From Burkholderia sp. Ax-1724 (GTDB lineage Bacteria; Pseudomonadota; Gammaproteobacteria; Burkholderiales; Burkholderiaceae): 64,000 nt of DNA. The position numbers were made by a program, and so were the translations under genes. The stretch is from assembly GCF_011752995.1 (NCBI RefSeq), contig NZ_VWWL01000029.1, positions 1 through 64,000 of the forward strand, written 5' to 3'. The notes below the pieces were generated by a model that was not told where the DNA came from, made no database searches, and saw nothing but the letters and a program-made list of their open reading frames with translations. Shown here piece after piece: positions 25,750 through 36,558 of the stretch. Positions within the stretch are counted from its first letter, which is position 1, and every line of letters begins with the position of its first letter.

Positions 25750-26850
25750 TTACGCCGGCGTATGCGCACCGCTTCGAATCGCGCGGCTATGGCGATGCAC
25801 TTCGTCGACCAGCTCGGCGACGTGCTCCGGCGGCGTGAACTGCGAAATGCCGTGTCCGAGATTGAAAACGTGCCCCGGATGATTGCCGAAGCTGTCGAGC
25901 ACCGCGCGCGCTTCCCTACGAATCGCGGAAGGCGGCGCAAACAGCACGGACGGGTCGATATTGCCCTGAAGCGCAACCTTGCCGCCGACGCGCTCGCGCG
26001 CCTTGCCGAGGTTGACGGTCCAGTCGAGGCCGACCGCGTCGACGCCGCTTGCGGCGATGTCTTCGAGCCACAGGCCACCGCCCTTCGTGAACGCGATCAC
26101 GGGAATCTTCTCGCCGTCATGCTCGCGCTTGAGCTGGCTCACCACCTGTTCGATGTAGTGCAACGAAAACCGCTGATAAATGCTGTCTGCGAGCGTGCCG
26201 CCCCACGTGTCGAAAATCATCACGGCCTGTGCGCCAGCTTCGATCTGCGCGTTCAGGTATGCCGCAACCGAGCGCGCGTTGACGTCGAGAATCCGGTGCA
26301 GCAGATCGGGACGCGCGTAGAGCATCGACTTGACGGTGCGGAAATCCGCCGAGCCGCCGCCTTCGACCATGTAGCACGCGAGCGTCCACGGGCTGCCGGA
26401 GAAGCCGATCAGCGGCACGCGCTGGCAGCCTTGCGCATCGTTGAGCGCCACGCGGATTTCGCGCACGGCGTCGGTCACGTAGCGCAGCGTCGCATCGATG
26501 TCCGGCACGGCAAGCCGTGCGACATCGTCTTCGGTGCGCACCGGGCGGGCAAATTTCGGCCCCTCGCCGTTGACGAACTCGAGACCCAGCCCCATCGCGT
26601 CGGGCACGGTCAGGATGTCGGAAAACAGGATGGCGGCGTCGAGCGGATAGCGGTCGAGCGGCTGCAGCGTGACTTCCGTCGCATAGGCCGGGTTCTTCGC
26701 GAGCCCGAGGAAACTGCCCGCGCGGCCGCGCGTGGCGTTGTATTCGGGCAGATAGCGGCCCGCCTGGCGCATCAGCCAGATCGGCGTGTAGTCGGTTGGC
26801 TGGCGCAGCAGCGCGCGCAGGAAAGTGTCGTTCAGAAGTTGATGGGCCAC
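25750..26850 (-). CDS. hemE: Uroporphyrinogen decarboxylase
   Basis: A 366-residue cytoplasmic haem-pathway enzyme that removes four carboxyl groups from uroporphyrinogen III to give coproporphyrinogen III. The substrate-binding signature PIWLMRQAGRYLPEY is near residue 23. The conserved segments LFSDILTVPDAMGLGLEF (with the active-site Asp), GFSGSPWTLACYMVEGGGS and FDTWGGTLAD are present. Length is normal. It is monocistronic, and its upstream neighbour is a divergent periplasmic protein. Confidence 0.97.
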   Translation of the reverse strand: MAHQLLNDTFLRALLRQPTDYTPIWLMRQAGRYLPEYNATRGRAGSFLGLAKNPAYATEVTLQPLDRYPLDAAILFSDILTVPDAMGLGLEFVNGEGPKFARPVRTEDDVARLAVPDIDATLRYVTDAVREIRVALNDAQGCQRVPLIGFSGSPWTLACYMVEGGGSADFRTVKSMLYARPDLLHRILDVNARSVAAYLNAQIEAGAQAVMIFDTWGGTLADSIYQRFSLHYIEQVVSQLKREHDGEKIPVIAFTKGGGLWLEDIAASGVDAVGLDWTVNLGKARERVGGKVALQGNIDPSVLFAPPSAIRREARAVLDSFGNHPGHVFNLGHGISQFTPPEHVAELVDEVHRHSRAIRSGAHTPA

Positions 26851-27126
26851 GTTGCGTACGACCAGAAAGCTGAAGGCAAGGCGGCATTTTACCGGACCCG
26901 GCTCGCCGCATTACGCGTGATCGGACCAATAACTGTTGCGCTCGCGGCTCATAAAGCCCGCTCTTTGGGGTTGCGGCCGTGGCAAAGGCGCGCGTGGCGG
27001 GCGATTCGCGGCAGGCTGTCATTGTCGGCCCGGCTGGACCTGGCTGAACGGCCGATGTTCAAGCTCGCGTTGGCGGGCTACTATCCGTCAGCCTTACCAG
27101 CCAATTACACACGACAAGGAGACTCG

Positions 27127-27915
27127 ATGAACAAGGCAGCTCTCGCAATGCTCGGCGCGCTCGCCGGCGTCTTGATGCAGGTGGGCGTGGCCAGCGCGCA
27201 GACCGCCACCGCGCCTTCCCGGCTCGACGACATCATGAGCCGCGGCACGCTGCGCGCCTGTACGACCGGCGACTACAAGCCGTACTCGTTCTACAAGGGG
27301 GATGGGCAGTTCGAAGGCATCGACATCGACATGGCGGAGTCGCTCGCCAGGTCGCTCGGCGTGAAGGTAGAGTTCGTCAAGACGTCGTGGTCGAACCTGA
27401 TGACCGACTTCGTCGCGAAATGCGATATCGGTATCGGTGGCGTTTCGCCGACGCTCGAGCGGCAAAAGCATGCGTTTTTCACGCAGGCGTACATGATCGA
27501 CGGCAAGACGCCGATCGTCCGCTGCGACGACGTCAACAAATACCAGACCGTCGCGCAGATCGACCAGCCGGCCACGCGGGTGATCGTCAATCCGGGCGGC
27601 ACGAACGAGAAGTTCGCAAAGCAATACTTTCCGCATGCGAACGTGACCGTTTATCCGGACAACGTGACGATCTTCAAGCAGATCCTCGCCGGAAAAGCCG
27701 ACGTGATGGTGACCGATGCCTCGGAGACGCTGTTGCAGCAGAAGCTGAATCCGGGTCTGTGCTCGGTGCACCCCGACAAACCGTTCCAGTACGGCGAGAA
27801 GGCGTGGCTGCTGCCGCGCGGCGACGTGGCGTTCCAACAGTATGTCGACCAGTGGCTGCATCTCGCGCGCGCAACGGGCGAATATCAGGCTATTTCGGAT
27901 AAGTGGCTGAAGTAA
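27127..27915 (+). CDS. Periplasmic cyclohexadienyl dehydratase-like protein (PheC family)
   Basis: A 262-residue exported protein with a type II periplasmic binding fold. Its signal peptide ends near residue 24 (ASAQ). The sequence follows Pseudomonas PheC, which makes phenylpyruvate or phenylalanine from prephenate or arogenate. Shared parts include RACTTGDYKPYSF, DGKTPI, IVNPGGTNEKFAKQYF, DNVTIFKQILAGKADVMVTD and EKAWLLPR near the C-terminus, where PheC has its catalytic glutamate. AAGGAGACTCG precedes ATG 27127. It stands alone with no permease genes, which also favours an enzyme over a transport receptor. An ordinary polar amino acid binding protein is the alternative. Confidence 0.7.
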   Translation: MNKAALAMLGALAGVLMQVGVASAQTATAPSRLDDIMSRGTLRACTTGDYKPYSFYKGDGQFEGIDIDMAESLARSLGVKVEFVKTSWSNLMTDFVAKCDIGIGGVSPTLERQKHAFFTQAYMIDGKTPIVRCDDVNKYQTVAQIDQPATRVIVNPGGTNEKFAKQYFPHANVTVYPDNVTIFKQILAGKADVMVTDASETLLQQKLNPGLCSVHPDKPFQYGEKAWLLPRGDVAFQQYVDQWLHLARATGEYQAISDKWLK

Positions 27916-28382
27916 GGCCGCCATTTACCCGTGTTTTTGTGTGTGCTGTTTCGGGCCGCCTGTCGTGAACTGCTCTTGCTCGGGCAGGCAGCCAGTCTCA
28001 TAAGACGGTTTCGTTTCGCAAGGAGACGATCGTGTAACGAGCCACGACGTTTCTGAGCGTATCCACGCCATGGCCGCAGCGTCACAAGATGTTCAATCCG
28101 CCCCTGTTTTCTACGCGAGGAATCGGAAATAAAAGTTTTGCGACGCAGCACGTACCGTGCATTTCACCAGATGAATTTTCCGGGGCGGACCAAGCTCTTG
28201 TAATACGGGGAACTCGCCGTGCAAAAGATGCATATGCAACTACTTCATGCGCAATCGACCGAATAGTTTATGCGGCGATATGCGTCGCGAATGGCATCAA
28301 TCATGCGTATGAAATTGCGCGGCAGTCATCGGTAAATACTACGTTTGAAACGATTTATTTTGGCAATAAATCCCGCAGCGCC

Positions 28383-28508
28383 TTATCTGGCGGGCGTTAC
28401 AACCTGAAACACTTTGTTACCGCGCTCATAAGTTAATTCGCCCACAATGCCCTCAACGGTTTCAACACGGATGTGGCTGGGTGCGTGGTGTGAGCGGATA
28501 CGATGCAC
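28383..28508 (-). CDS. Possible 41-aa small protein
   Basis: A minus-strand frame ends at TAA (28383-28385) after the protein-like tail HIRVETVEGIVGELTYERG and NKVFQVVTPAR. The nearest start is GTG 28508, and the frame stays open upstream to about 28634 without an ATG. The alternation of hydrophobic and charged residues in the last 30 codons looks more like a real beta-rich protein end than random sequence. No ribosome site is clear. It could be a remnant of a longer gene. Confidence 0.25.
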   Translation of the reverse strand: MHRIRSHHAPSHIRVETVEGIVGELTYERGNKVFQVVTPAR

Positions 28509-28610
28509 TTGCCGGTCGGCTTTGCCGAAGCCCTGTGAAGGGGCATCCCTGTTGGGGCCGTAATCGGCACAGGGTCGCCGTGATAGCCGGTCCCATCTTT
28601 GGTCTCCTCG

Positions 28611-28662
28611 CGCTAACCCCGTAGCGTGTGGTTTTTAGCGGGCTCCAGGCCCGCTTTTTTTT
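28611..28662 (+). terminator. Two stacked terminators
   Basis: Hairpin 1 is CGCTA/TAGCG (28611-28615, 28622-28626) followed by TGTGGTTTTT. Hairpin 2 is AGCGGGC/GCCCGCT (28637-28643, 28649-28655) followed by a T run to 28662. Both act on the plus strand. Confidence 0.75.
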
Positions 28663-28755
28663 CGTCTTCCCAAACGTTTGCGCGAGACGAAACCTCTCAC
28701 GCAACCCGCGTTTCCTTCCCTATTCGAATCCTGTATCACGAGTGCTCGTGAGGCA

Positions 28756-30486
28756 TCACGCGGTCTTGTCTACGCTCAGCTTCAATTCGCCGATCATCCG
28801 CTCACGCATGATGAATTTTTGTACCTTGCCGGTTACGGTCATCGGCAATTCGTCGACGAAACGGATGTATCGCGGCACCTTGTAGTGCGCAATCTGCCCT
28901 TGGCAGAACTGCTGGATCTCTTCGGCGGTCGCATGTTCGCCCGCGCGCAGCACGACCCACGCGCAAACCTCTTCGCCATACTTCGCGTCGGGCACGCCAA
29001 ACACCTGCACGCTCTGAATCTTCGGGTGGCGAAACAGAAACTCCTCAATCTCGCGCGGATAGATGTTTTCTCCGCCGCGAATCAGCATGTCCTTCAGGCG
29101 GCCGACGATGTTGCAGTAGCCCTCGCTATCGAGCGTCGCCAGATCGCCGGTATGCATCCAGCCGTCGACAATGCTCTCGCGCGTCTTCGCCTCATCGCCC
29201 CAATAACCGAGCATCACCGAGTAGCCGCGCGTGCAGAGCTCGCCGGTCTCGCCGACCGGCACGACATTGCCGAGCGGATCGATGATTTTCACTTCCAGAT
29301 GCGGCTGGATACGGCCGACCGTCGTAGTGCGCTTGTCGAGCGGATCGGTCGTCGAGCTCTGGAACGACACCGGGCTCGTTTCCGTCATGCCGTAGGCGAT
29401 GGTGATCTCGGCCAGGTGCATCTTCGAGACGACCTTCTTCATCGTTTCGATCGGGCATGGCGAACCCGCCATGATGCCGGTACGCAGGCGCGAGAAGTCG
29501 TGGGATGCGAACGTCGGGTGATCGAGTTCGGCGATGAACATCGTCGGCACGCCATGCAGCGCGGTGCATTTTTCGTCCGCGGCCGCGGACAGCGTCGCGG
29601 CCGGGTCGAAGCCTTCGCCCGGAAACACCATGTTCGTGCCCACCGAGACGCACGCGAGCACCGCCAGCACCATCCCGAAGCAGTGATAGAGCGGCACGGG
29701 AATGCACAAGCCGTCGTGTTCGCTCAACCGCATCGCCATCGCGATATAGCGTGCGTTGTTGACCACGTTGCTATGCGTCAGCGTCGCGCCCTTCGGGTTG
29801 CCGGTCGTGCCGCTCGTGAACTGGATGTTGATCGGTTCGTGACACGACAGCGTGGCGCCGATCGCATCGAGCCTGGCCGTGTCGAGCGTCGCGCGCCCCC
29901 GCTCGATCAGCTCGGAAAAGCTCAGCATGCCCGGCGTTTCCGTGTCGCCCATGCGGATCACGTAGCGCAACTCCGGCAGCCGCGCGGCGTGGAGTTCGCC
30001 GGGTGCCTGCGTTGCCAGTTCGGGAGCCAGTTCCTGCAGCATCTCGAGATACATCGACGCCTTGAAGCGCTCGGCGGCAATAATCGCCTTGCAGCCGACC
30101 TTGTTCAGCGCGTATTCGAGTTCGGCGAGCCGGTAAGCCGGATTGATATTGACGAGGATCGCGCCGATGCGCGCCGTCGCGAACTGCGTCAGCAGCCACT
30201 CGACGCGATTCGGCGACCAGATACCGACGCGATCGCCCTTCGCGATACCGAGCGCGAGCAGCCCTGACGCGAGCACATCCACCTCGTCCGCGAACGCCTT
30301 CCACGTCCAGCGGATGCCCTGCTCGCGAAACACCACGGCTGGCCGATCGGGAAAGCGAGCCGCCGTTTCTCGCAGAAACTCGCCGACGGTCGCTTCGCTC
30401 AACGGAATTTCAGTCGACCCGCGCACATACGACAGTCCGTCCCTAGGTTCGATGAGCGCACCTTCGCCCGACATATGCGTTGCCAT
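28756..30486 (-). CDS. AMP-binding acyl-CoA synthetase
   Basis: A 576-residue adenylate-forming enzyme that activates a carboxylic acid with ATP and CoA. The phosphate loop is FTSGTTGNPKGATLTH. Core motifs YGMTETSPVSF, GWMHTGDLATLDSEGY and GRLKDMLIRGGENIYPREIEE are present. The C-terminal lysine for adenylation is in MTVTGKVQKFIMRE. The overall pattern fits the medium/long-chain fatty acid group (FadD3- or AlkK-like). It is monocistronic, downstream of the ATP synthase operon but behind a terminator. The exact chain length of the substrate cannot be read. Confidence 0.92.
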   Translation of the reverse strand: MATHMSGEGALIEPRDGLSYVRGSTEIPLSEATVGEFLRETAARFPDRPAVVFREQGIRWTWKAFADEVDVLASGLLALGIAKGDRVGIWSPNRVEWLLTQFATARIGAILVNINPAYRLAELEYALNKVGCKAIIAAERFKASMYLEMLQELAPELATQAPGELHAARLPELRYVIRMGDTETPGMLSFSELIERGRATLDTARLDAIGATLSCHEPINIQFTSGTTGNPKGATLTHSNVVNNARYIAMAMRLSEHDGLCIPVPLYHCFGMVLAVLACVSVGTNMVFPGEGFDPAATLSAAADEKCTALHGVPTMFIAELDHPTFASHDFSRLRTGIMAGSPCPIETMKKVVSKMHLAEITIAYGMTETSPVSFQSSTTDPLDKRTTTVGRIQPHLEVKIIDPLGNVVPVGETGELCTRGYSVMLGYWGDEAKTRESIVDGWMHTGDLATLDSEGYCNIVGRLKDMLIRGGENIYPREIEEFLFRHPKIQSVQVFGVPDAKYGEEVCAWVVLRAGEHATAEEIQQFCQGQIAHYKVPRYIRFVDELPMTVTGKVQKFIMRERMIGELKLSVDKTA

Positions 30487-30669
30487 GGTGTTGTCTCCGT
30501 GAGCGAAAGCTCGCTCGACTGAAATACATTTGAAATCGATTGTGCCATCGGCTTAGGGCCAACCGGCATCAAGTCTTACCCGCAGCGCATTGCGCGGATG
30601 GCGACCGCTGGTCTTCTCTCTCCCAACTACGCGGATTTTTACCTTTACGTAAACGTCAATTTAATGCCG

Positions 30670-30694
30670 AAAAAAAGCAGCCGCGAAGGCTGCT
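30670..30694 (-). terminator. Terminator of the ATP synthase operon
   Basis: On the minus strand AGCAGCC, a five-base loop and GGCTGCT are followed by a T run, 18 bp after the atpC stop. Confidence 0.88.
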
Positions 30695-30711
30695 CTTTTC
30701 TACCGCGTGTC

Positions 30712-31137
30712 TTAGTGCTGACCGCGCAGCTTGCGCAGACGCTGGATAGCCGCGAGCTGAGCCGTCGCATACGCGAGTTCCGCCTGCGCGGTTGCGTATT
30801 CGAGGTTCGAACCCGTGTTCTGCAGCGCCTCTTCCGCGCGCTTGCGCGCGTCTTCGGCCTTGGCCTCGTCGAGATCCTTACCGCGGATTGCCGTGTCGGC
30901 GAGAACCGTCACAGCGCCCGGCTGGATTTCGAGGATGCCGCCGGCGACGAACACAAACTCTTCTTCGCCGTTTTCAGCTTCGATACGCACCGCACCCGGA
31001 CGAATCCGCGTGATGAGCGGCGTGTGGCCCGGCAGAATGCCGAGTTCACCCGCTTCGCCCGGCAGCGCGACGAACTTCGCCTGGCCCGAGAAGATCTGCT
31101 CTTCCGCGCTGACGACGTCTACTTTAATGGTTGCCAT
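30712..31137 (-). CDS. atpC: ATP synthase epsilon subunit
   Basis: A 141-residue F1 central-stalk subunit that couples and inhibits rotation. The N-terminal beta sandwich contains KVDVVSAEEQIFSGQAKFVA and GELGILPGHTPLITRIRPG. The C-terminal two-helix region is Ala-rich (AKAEDARKRAEEAL...). It is the last gene of the atp operon, 153 bp after atpD, and is followed by the operon terminator. Confidence 0.97.
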   Translation of the reverse strand: MATIKVDVVSAEEQIFSGQAKFVALPGEAGELGILPGHTPLITRIRPGAVRIEAENGEEEFVFVAGGILEIQPGAVTVLADTAIRGKDLDEAKAEDARKRAEEALQNTGSNLEYATAQAELAYATAQLAAIQRLRKLRGQH

Positions 31138-31290
31138 AAGTGTCGACTCCTGTCGACGAAAGTAAGCACTTTGGTGCGCTCACTTTCGTCTCATGCAAGG
31201 CTGGGTTAAGCGTAGTGAAGGCGAGATAAGTCAGTAGTGACTTATTCAGTCGGTACGACTTTGCTGCGCCCGCTTCGTTACACCCGACCT

Positions 31291-32685
31291 TTACTGGATC
31301 TTCTTGGCCTTTTCGAAGGCTTCGTCGATCGTGCCGACCATGTAGAACGCCTGCTCCGGCAGATGGTCGCACTCGCCTTCGACGATCATCTTGAAGCCAC
31401 GGATCGTTTCCTTCAGCGGCACGTACTTGCCCGGCGAGCCCGTGAACACTTCAGCGACGTGGAACGGCTGCGACAGGAAACGCTGGATCTTACGAGCGCG
31501 CGCAACGGCGAGCTTGTCTTCCGGTGCGAGTTCGTCCATGCCCAGAATCGCGATGATGTCGCGCAGTTCCTTGTAGCGCTGCAGCGTTTGCTGCACGCCG
31601 CGCGTGATCGAGTAGTGCTCTTCGCCGATCACGTTCGGGTCGATCTGGCGCGAGGTCGAATCGAGCGGGTCCACTGCGGGGTAGATACCGAGCGAAGCGA
31701 TGTCACGCGACAGCACGACGGTTGCGTCCAGGTGGCCGAAGGTCGTAGCCGGCGACGGGTCGGTCAAGTCGTCCGCAGGGACATACACGGCCTGCACCGA
31801 GGTGATCGAGCCGGTCTTGGTCGACGTAATACGCTCTTGCAGCTTACCCATTTCTTCAGCCAGCGTCGGCTGATAGCCCACCGCCGACGGCATACGGCCG
31901 AGCAGTGCCGACACTTCGGTACCGGCCAGCGTGAAACGGTAGATGTTGTCGACGAAGAACAGCACGTCGAGGCCTTCGTCACGGAAGTGCTCGGCCATCG
32001 TCAGGCCGGTCAGCGCGACGCGCAGACGGTTGCCCGGCGGCTCGTTCATCTGGCCGTACACGAGCGCGACCTTGTCGAGAACGTTCGAGTCCTTCATTTC
32101 ATGATAGAAGTCGTTCCCTTCGCGGGTCCGCTCGCCCACACCGGCGAACACGGAGTAACCGCCGTGCTCCTTCGCGATGTTGTTGATCAGTTCCATCATG
32201 TTCACGGTCTTGCCCACGCCGGCGCCACCGAACAGACCCACCTTGCCGCCCTTCGCGAACGGGCAGATCAGGTCGATCACCTTGATGCCGGTTTCGAGCA
32301 GTTCCGTCGACGGCGACAGTTCGTCGAACGCCGGCGCCTTCTGGTGGATCGAGCGCATGTTTTCGCTCGCGATCGGACCGGCTTCGTCGATCGGACGGCC
32401 CAGCACGTCCATGATGCGGCCGAGGGTCGGCTTGCCGACCGGCACGCTGATCGGGTTACCGGTGTTCTTCACGATCGTGCCGCGGCGCAGACCGTCCGAA
32501 GCACCCAGACAGATGGTGCGGACCACGCCGTCGCCCAGCTGCTGCTGGACTTCGAGCGTCAGTTCCGAACCTTCGAGAATGAGCGCGTCGTAAATCTTCG
32601 GCATGGTTTCACGCGGAAATTCCACGTCGATCACCGCGCCGATGCACTGTACGATCTTGCCTTCTACCAAAGCAGTAGTACTCAT
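31291..32685 (-). CDS. atpD: ATP synthase beta subunit
   Basis: A 464-residue catalytic subunit of F1. Walker A is GLFGGAGVGKTVNMMELI, the catalytic glutamate lies in AGVGERTREGNDFYHEM, and the DELSEED-like region is present as GMDELAPEDK. VVDVEFP near the N-terminus is represented here by VIDVEFPRETMPKIY. Length and order are standard. It makes ATP at the beta sites of the membrane-attached complex. Confidence 0.98.
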   Translation of the reverse strand: MSTTALVEGKIVQCIGAVIDVEFPRETMPKIYDALILEGSELTLEVQQQLGDGVVRTICLGASDGLRRGTIVKNTGNPISVPVGKPTLGRIMDVLGRPIDEAGPIASENMRSIHQKAPAFDELSPSTELLETGIKVIDLICPFAKGGKVGLFGGAGVGKTVNMMELINNIAKEHGGYSVFAGVGERTREGNDFYHEMKDSNVLDKVALVYGQMNEPPGNRLRVALTGLTMAEHFRDEGLDVLFFVDNIYRFTLAGTEVSALLGRMPSAVGYQPTLAEEMGKLQERITSTKTGSITSVQAVYVPADDLTDPSPATTFGHLDATVVLSRDIASLGIYPAVDPLDSTSRQIDPNVIGEEHYSITRGVQQTLQRYKELRDIIAILGMDELAPEDKLAVARARKIQRFLSQPFHVAEVFTGSPGKYVPLKETIRGFKMIVEGECDHLPEQAFYMVGTIDEAFEKAKKIQ

Positions 32686-32784
32686 CGCTTTTCCTTTAGA
32701 TACTCAATTCTTCACTCGCGCAAAGGCGCAGTTTCGATGGGTGCGCCACTACGGGCGCACATGAGCGGCTGCCGACCGTTACGG

Positions 32785-33669
32785 TCAGACCGCCGCCGCA
32801 CCACCGACGATTTCCGACAGTTCTTTCGTGATCGCGGCCTGACGGCTCTTGTTGTACACGAGTTGCAGTTCGTTGATGACCGTCTTCGCGTTGTCCGAAG
32901 CGGCCTTCATCGCCACCATCCGGGCCGATTGCTCCGATGCCATGTTTTCCGCGACGGCCTGATAGACCAGCGCTTCGACATAACGCACCAGCAGCTCGTC
33001 CACCACGGCCTGCGCATCCGGCTCGTAGATGTAGTCCCACTGCGTGCGCGGCGTCGTGCCGTCTTCTTCCGTGCGCTCGAACTGCTCCGCCGACAGCGGC
33101 AGCAGCTGCTCGATCACCGGCTCCTGCTTCATCGTGTTGACGAAGCGCGTGTACGCGAGGTACACCGCCGAAATCTTGCCTTCCGAGAACAGGTCGAGTT
33201 GCACCTTGACTGCGCCGATCAGCTTTTCCAGATGCGGCGTATCGCCCAGATGCACGACGTTCGACACGACCTTGGCGCGCAAACGGTTCAGGAAACCGAG
33301 CCCCTTGCTGCCGATCGCGGTTGCTTCGATCGTCTTGCCCTGGCCTTCCAGTTCCTTGAACTTCTGCACCGACGCGCGCAGCACGTTGGTGTTCATCCCA
33401 CCGCACAGACCCTTATCGGTCGTGACGAGGATGATGCCGGCCGCCTTCGCGCCGTCGTTCGACACCATGAACGGGTGACGATACTCCGGGTTCGCACGGC
33501 TCATGTGCGCAGCGATGTCGCGGACCTTGTCGGCATACGGGCGAGCAGCGCGCATGCGCTCCTGAGCGCGGCGCATCTTCGATGCGGCCACCATCTCCAT
33601 CGCTTTCGTGATCTTGCGCGTGTTTTGCACGCTCTTGATCTTGCCGCGAATTTCCTTCATTCCAGCCAT
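32785..33669 (-). CDS. atpG: ATP synthase gamma subunit
   Basis: A 294-residue rotor shaft of F1. The N-terminal helix MAGMKEIRGKIKSVQNTRKI and the C-terminal helix with NELQLVYNKSRQAAITKELSE pair as the coiled coil of the stalk. The conserved SDKGLCGG-type stretch is seen as TTDKGLCGGMNTNVLR. Length is usual for beta-proteobacteria. It lies between atpA and atpD. Confidence 0.97.
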   Translation of the reverse strand: MAGMKEIRGKIKSVQNTRKITKAMEMVAASKMRRAQERMRAARPYADKVRDIAAHMSRANPEYRHPFMVSNDGAKAAGIILVTTDKGLCGGMNTNVLRASVQKFKELEGQGKTIEATAIGSKGLGFLNRLRAKVVSNVVHLGDTPHLEKLIGAVKVQLDLFSEGKISAVYLAYTRFVNTMKQEPVIEQLLPLSAEQFERTEEDGTTPRTQWDYIYEPDAQAVVDELLVRYVEALVYQAVAENMASEQSARMVAMKAASDNAKTVINELQLVYNKSRQAAITKELSEIVGGAAAV

Positions 33670-33809
33670 TGCTTGCTCCTTTGTCGGCCCGAGTTAGCGC
33701 TTCAGCGCTTACTCGGGTCCCATGCAAAGCGGTCGAAGCAGCACGGGAGCATTCGCATGCGGCCCGCGCCGCTTCAAGGTCCGTTTATGCCTTGCGGATC
33801 ACTCGCGGA

Positions 33810-35351
<1,542 letters not shown>

Positions 35352-35407
35352 TATTCGCTCCTGATAGTCAATTCTGTTGCGTGCCAGCCGCTAAAGCGCA
35401 AGGCGCT

Positions 35408-35947
35408 TCAGGCCGTCAGGGCCGTCTGCATGCTGGCAAGCCGCGCGCGGACCGAGGTATCGAGCACTTCGTCGCCGACCGTCACGCGCACGCCGCCGAT
35501 CAACGACGGGTCGACTTCGACCGTCGGCTTCAGCTTGCGCTTGAACTTGCGTTCGAGGCTTGCGACGAGTTCGTTCAACTGCGCACCTTCGAGCGGGAAT
35601 GCGCTGACGATCAGCACATCTGCCGCCCCTTCGCGGGCGTTCTTCAACTCTTCGAACTGCGAGGCGATTTCCGGCAGCAATTGCAGGCGATGGTTGTCCA
35701 CCAGCATCTGCACCAGATTCTTCGCTTGCGCGTTGTCCTTGAGCGGCGACTTGACCGCAGCCAGCAGCAGATCGCTGACCTGGGTGCGGCTCACTTTCGG
35801 GCTCGAGGCGATCGACAGCACTTCGGGCAGACGCGCAACCTGTGCCAGCTCCTGCACGAGCGTGGACCAGGCGGCGATGTCACCAGCTTCGGCCACGCCA
35901 AACAGCGCTTCCGCGTACGGACGGGCGATGGTTGCAAGTTCGGCCAT
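35408..35947 (-). CDS. atpH: ATP synthase delta subunit
   Basis: A 179-residue peripheral-stalk subunit that ties F1 to subunit b. It begins MAELATIARPYAEALFGVAE, and the C-terminal signature GGVRVTVGDEVLDTSVRARL is the family hallmark. The start is 2 bp from the atpF stop, so the two genes are translationally close. Confidence 0.97.
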   Translation of the reverse strand: MAELATIARPYAEALFGVAEAGDIAAWSTLVQELAQVARLPEVLSIASSPKVSRTQVSDLLLAAVKSPLKDNAQAKNLVQMLVDNHRLQLLPEIASQFEELKNAREGAADVLIVSAFPLEGAQLNELVASLERKFKRKLKPTVEVDPSLIGGVRVTVGDEVLDTSVRARLASMQTALTA

Positions 35948-35949
35948 GA

Positions 35950-36420
35950 TCAGAGCTCGGCTTTCAGTTGATTCAGCAGGTCAGCGTGAGCGGCCTGGTC
36001 GACTTCGCGCTTCAGGATCTGCTCAGCGCCCTTCACGGCGAGTGCGGCGACTTCGCCGCGCAGCGTTTCGCGCGCCTTCACGACTTGCTGCTCCGCGTCG
36101 GCCTTCGCCTGCGCGATGATGCGGGCGGCTTCAGCCTGTGCCTGTGCCTTGATTTCGTCGGCGACTGCCACGGCGCGCTTTTCCGCGTCGGCAATACGCT
36201 GCTGGCCGGCATTGCGTGCCTGGGAGAGTTCCTGGTCGACGCGCTTGTGAGCGGCTTCGAGTTCCTGCTTGCCCTTTTCCGCGGCGGAGAGGCCGTCAGC
36301 GATCTTCTTCGAGCGCTCGTCGAGGGCGTTGATCAGCGGCGGCCACACGAACTTCATCGTGAACCACGCGAGGATCAGGAACACGACCATTTGCGCAAAC
36401 AGGGTTGCGTTGAGATTCAC
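35950..36420 (-). CDS. atpF: ATP synthase b subunit
   Basis: A 156-residue stator subunit with one N-terminal membrane helix (NATLFAQMVVFLILAWFTMKF) and a long charged coiled coil (EAAHKRVDQELSQARNAGQQ, Ala/Glu/Gln-rich) to the C-terminus. Length matches the E. coli subunit. It stands between atpE and atpH. Confidence 0.97.
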   Translation of the reverse strand: MNLNATLFAQMVVFLILAWFTMKFVWPPLINALDERSKKIADGLSAAEKGKQELEAAHKRVDQELSQARNAGQQRIADAEKRAVAVADEIKAQAQAEAARIIAQAKADAEQQVVKARETLRGEVAALAVKGAEQILKREVDQAAHADLLNQLKAEL

Positions 36421-36558
36421 GGTGTTTCCTTAAACGTTGCTTGTTCGGAAAGTGAAACGGCAAGGCGCTCATCGATTCTGTGTTCGATCAGCGCCCCAGT
36501 ACCCGTTCCGCCCTGCGCCTTTACCAGTTATAGCTCAGACGCAAACCTCCGAGGAACC

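Larger units (their letters stand above)
28379..28662 (+). ncRNA. Possible small RNA transcript unit
   Basis: The stretch is bounded by a promoter-like sequence (TTGAAA at 28345, TAAATC at 28367) and by two terminators. Between them the plus strand has no protein-coding frame I trust but does have local stem potential, for example CGGTCGGC followed by GCCGAAG. I do not recognise 6S, tmRNA, RNase P or SRP RNA in it. This is a low-confidence call from boundaries, not from a known family. Confidence 0.25.
27916..28755. other. Gene-poor, AT-richer intergenic stretch
   Basis: About 840 bases lie between the PheC-like gene and the acyl-CoA synthetase. The middle (about 28090-28440) is clearly richer in A and T than the surroundings and carries an unconvincing 115-codon plus-strand frame at 28089-28436. 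A promoter-like TTGAAA, 16-base spacer and TAAATC lies at 28345-28372, and two stacked plus-strand terminators lie at 28611-28662. A minus-strand open frame with protein-like wording overlaps them. Confidence 0.5.

Noticed and set aside
28089..28436. 115-codon plus-strand frame in the AT-richer gap
   Set aside because: There is no ribosome site, no recognisable domain and no codon bias like the neighbours. Kept only as a part of the gap description.
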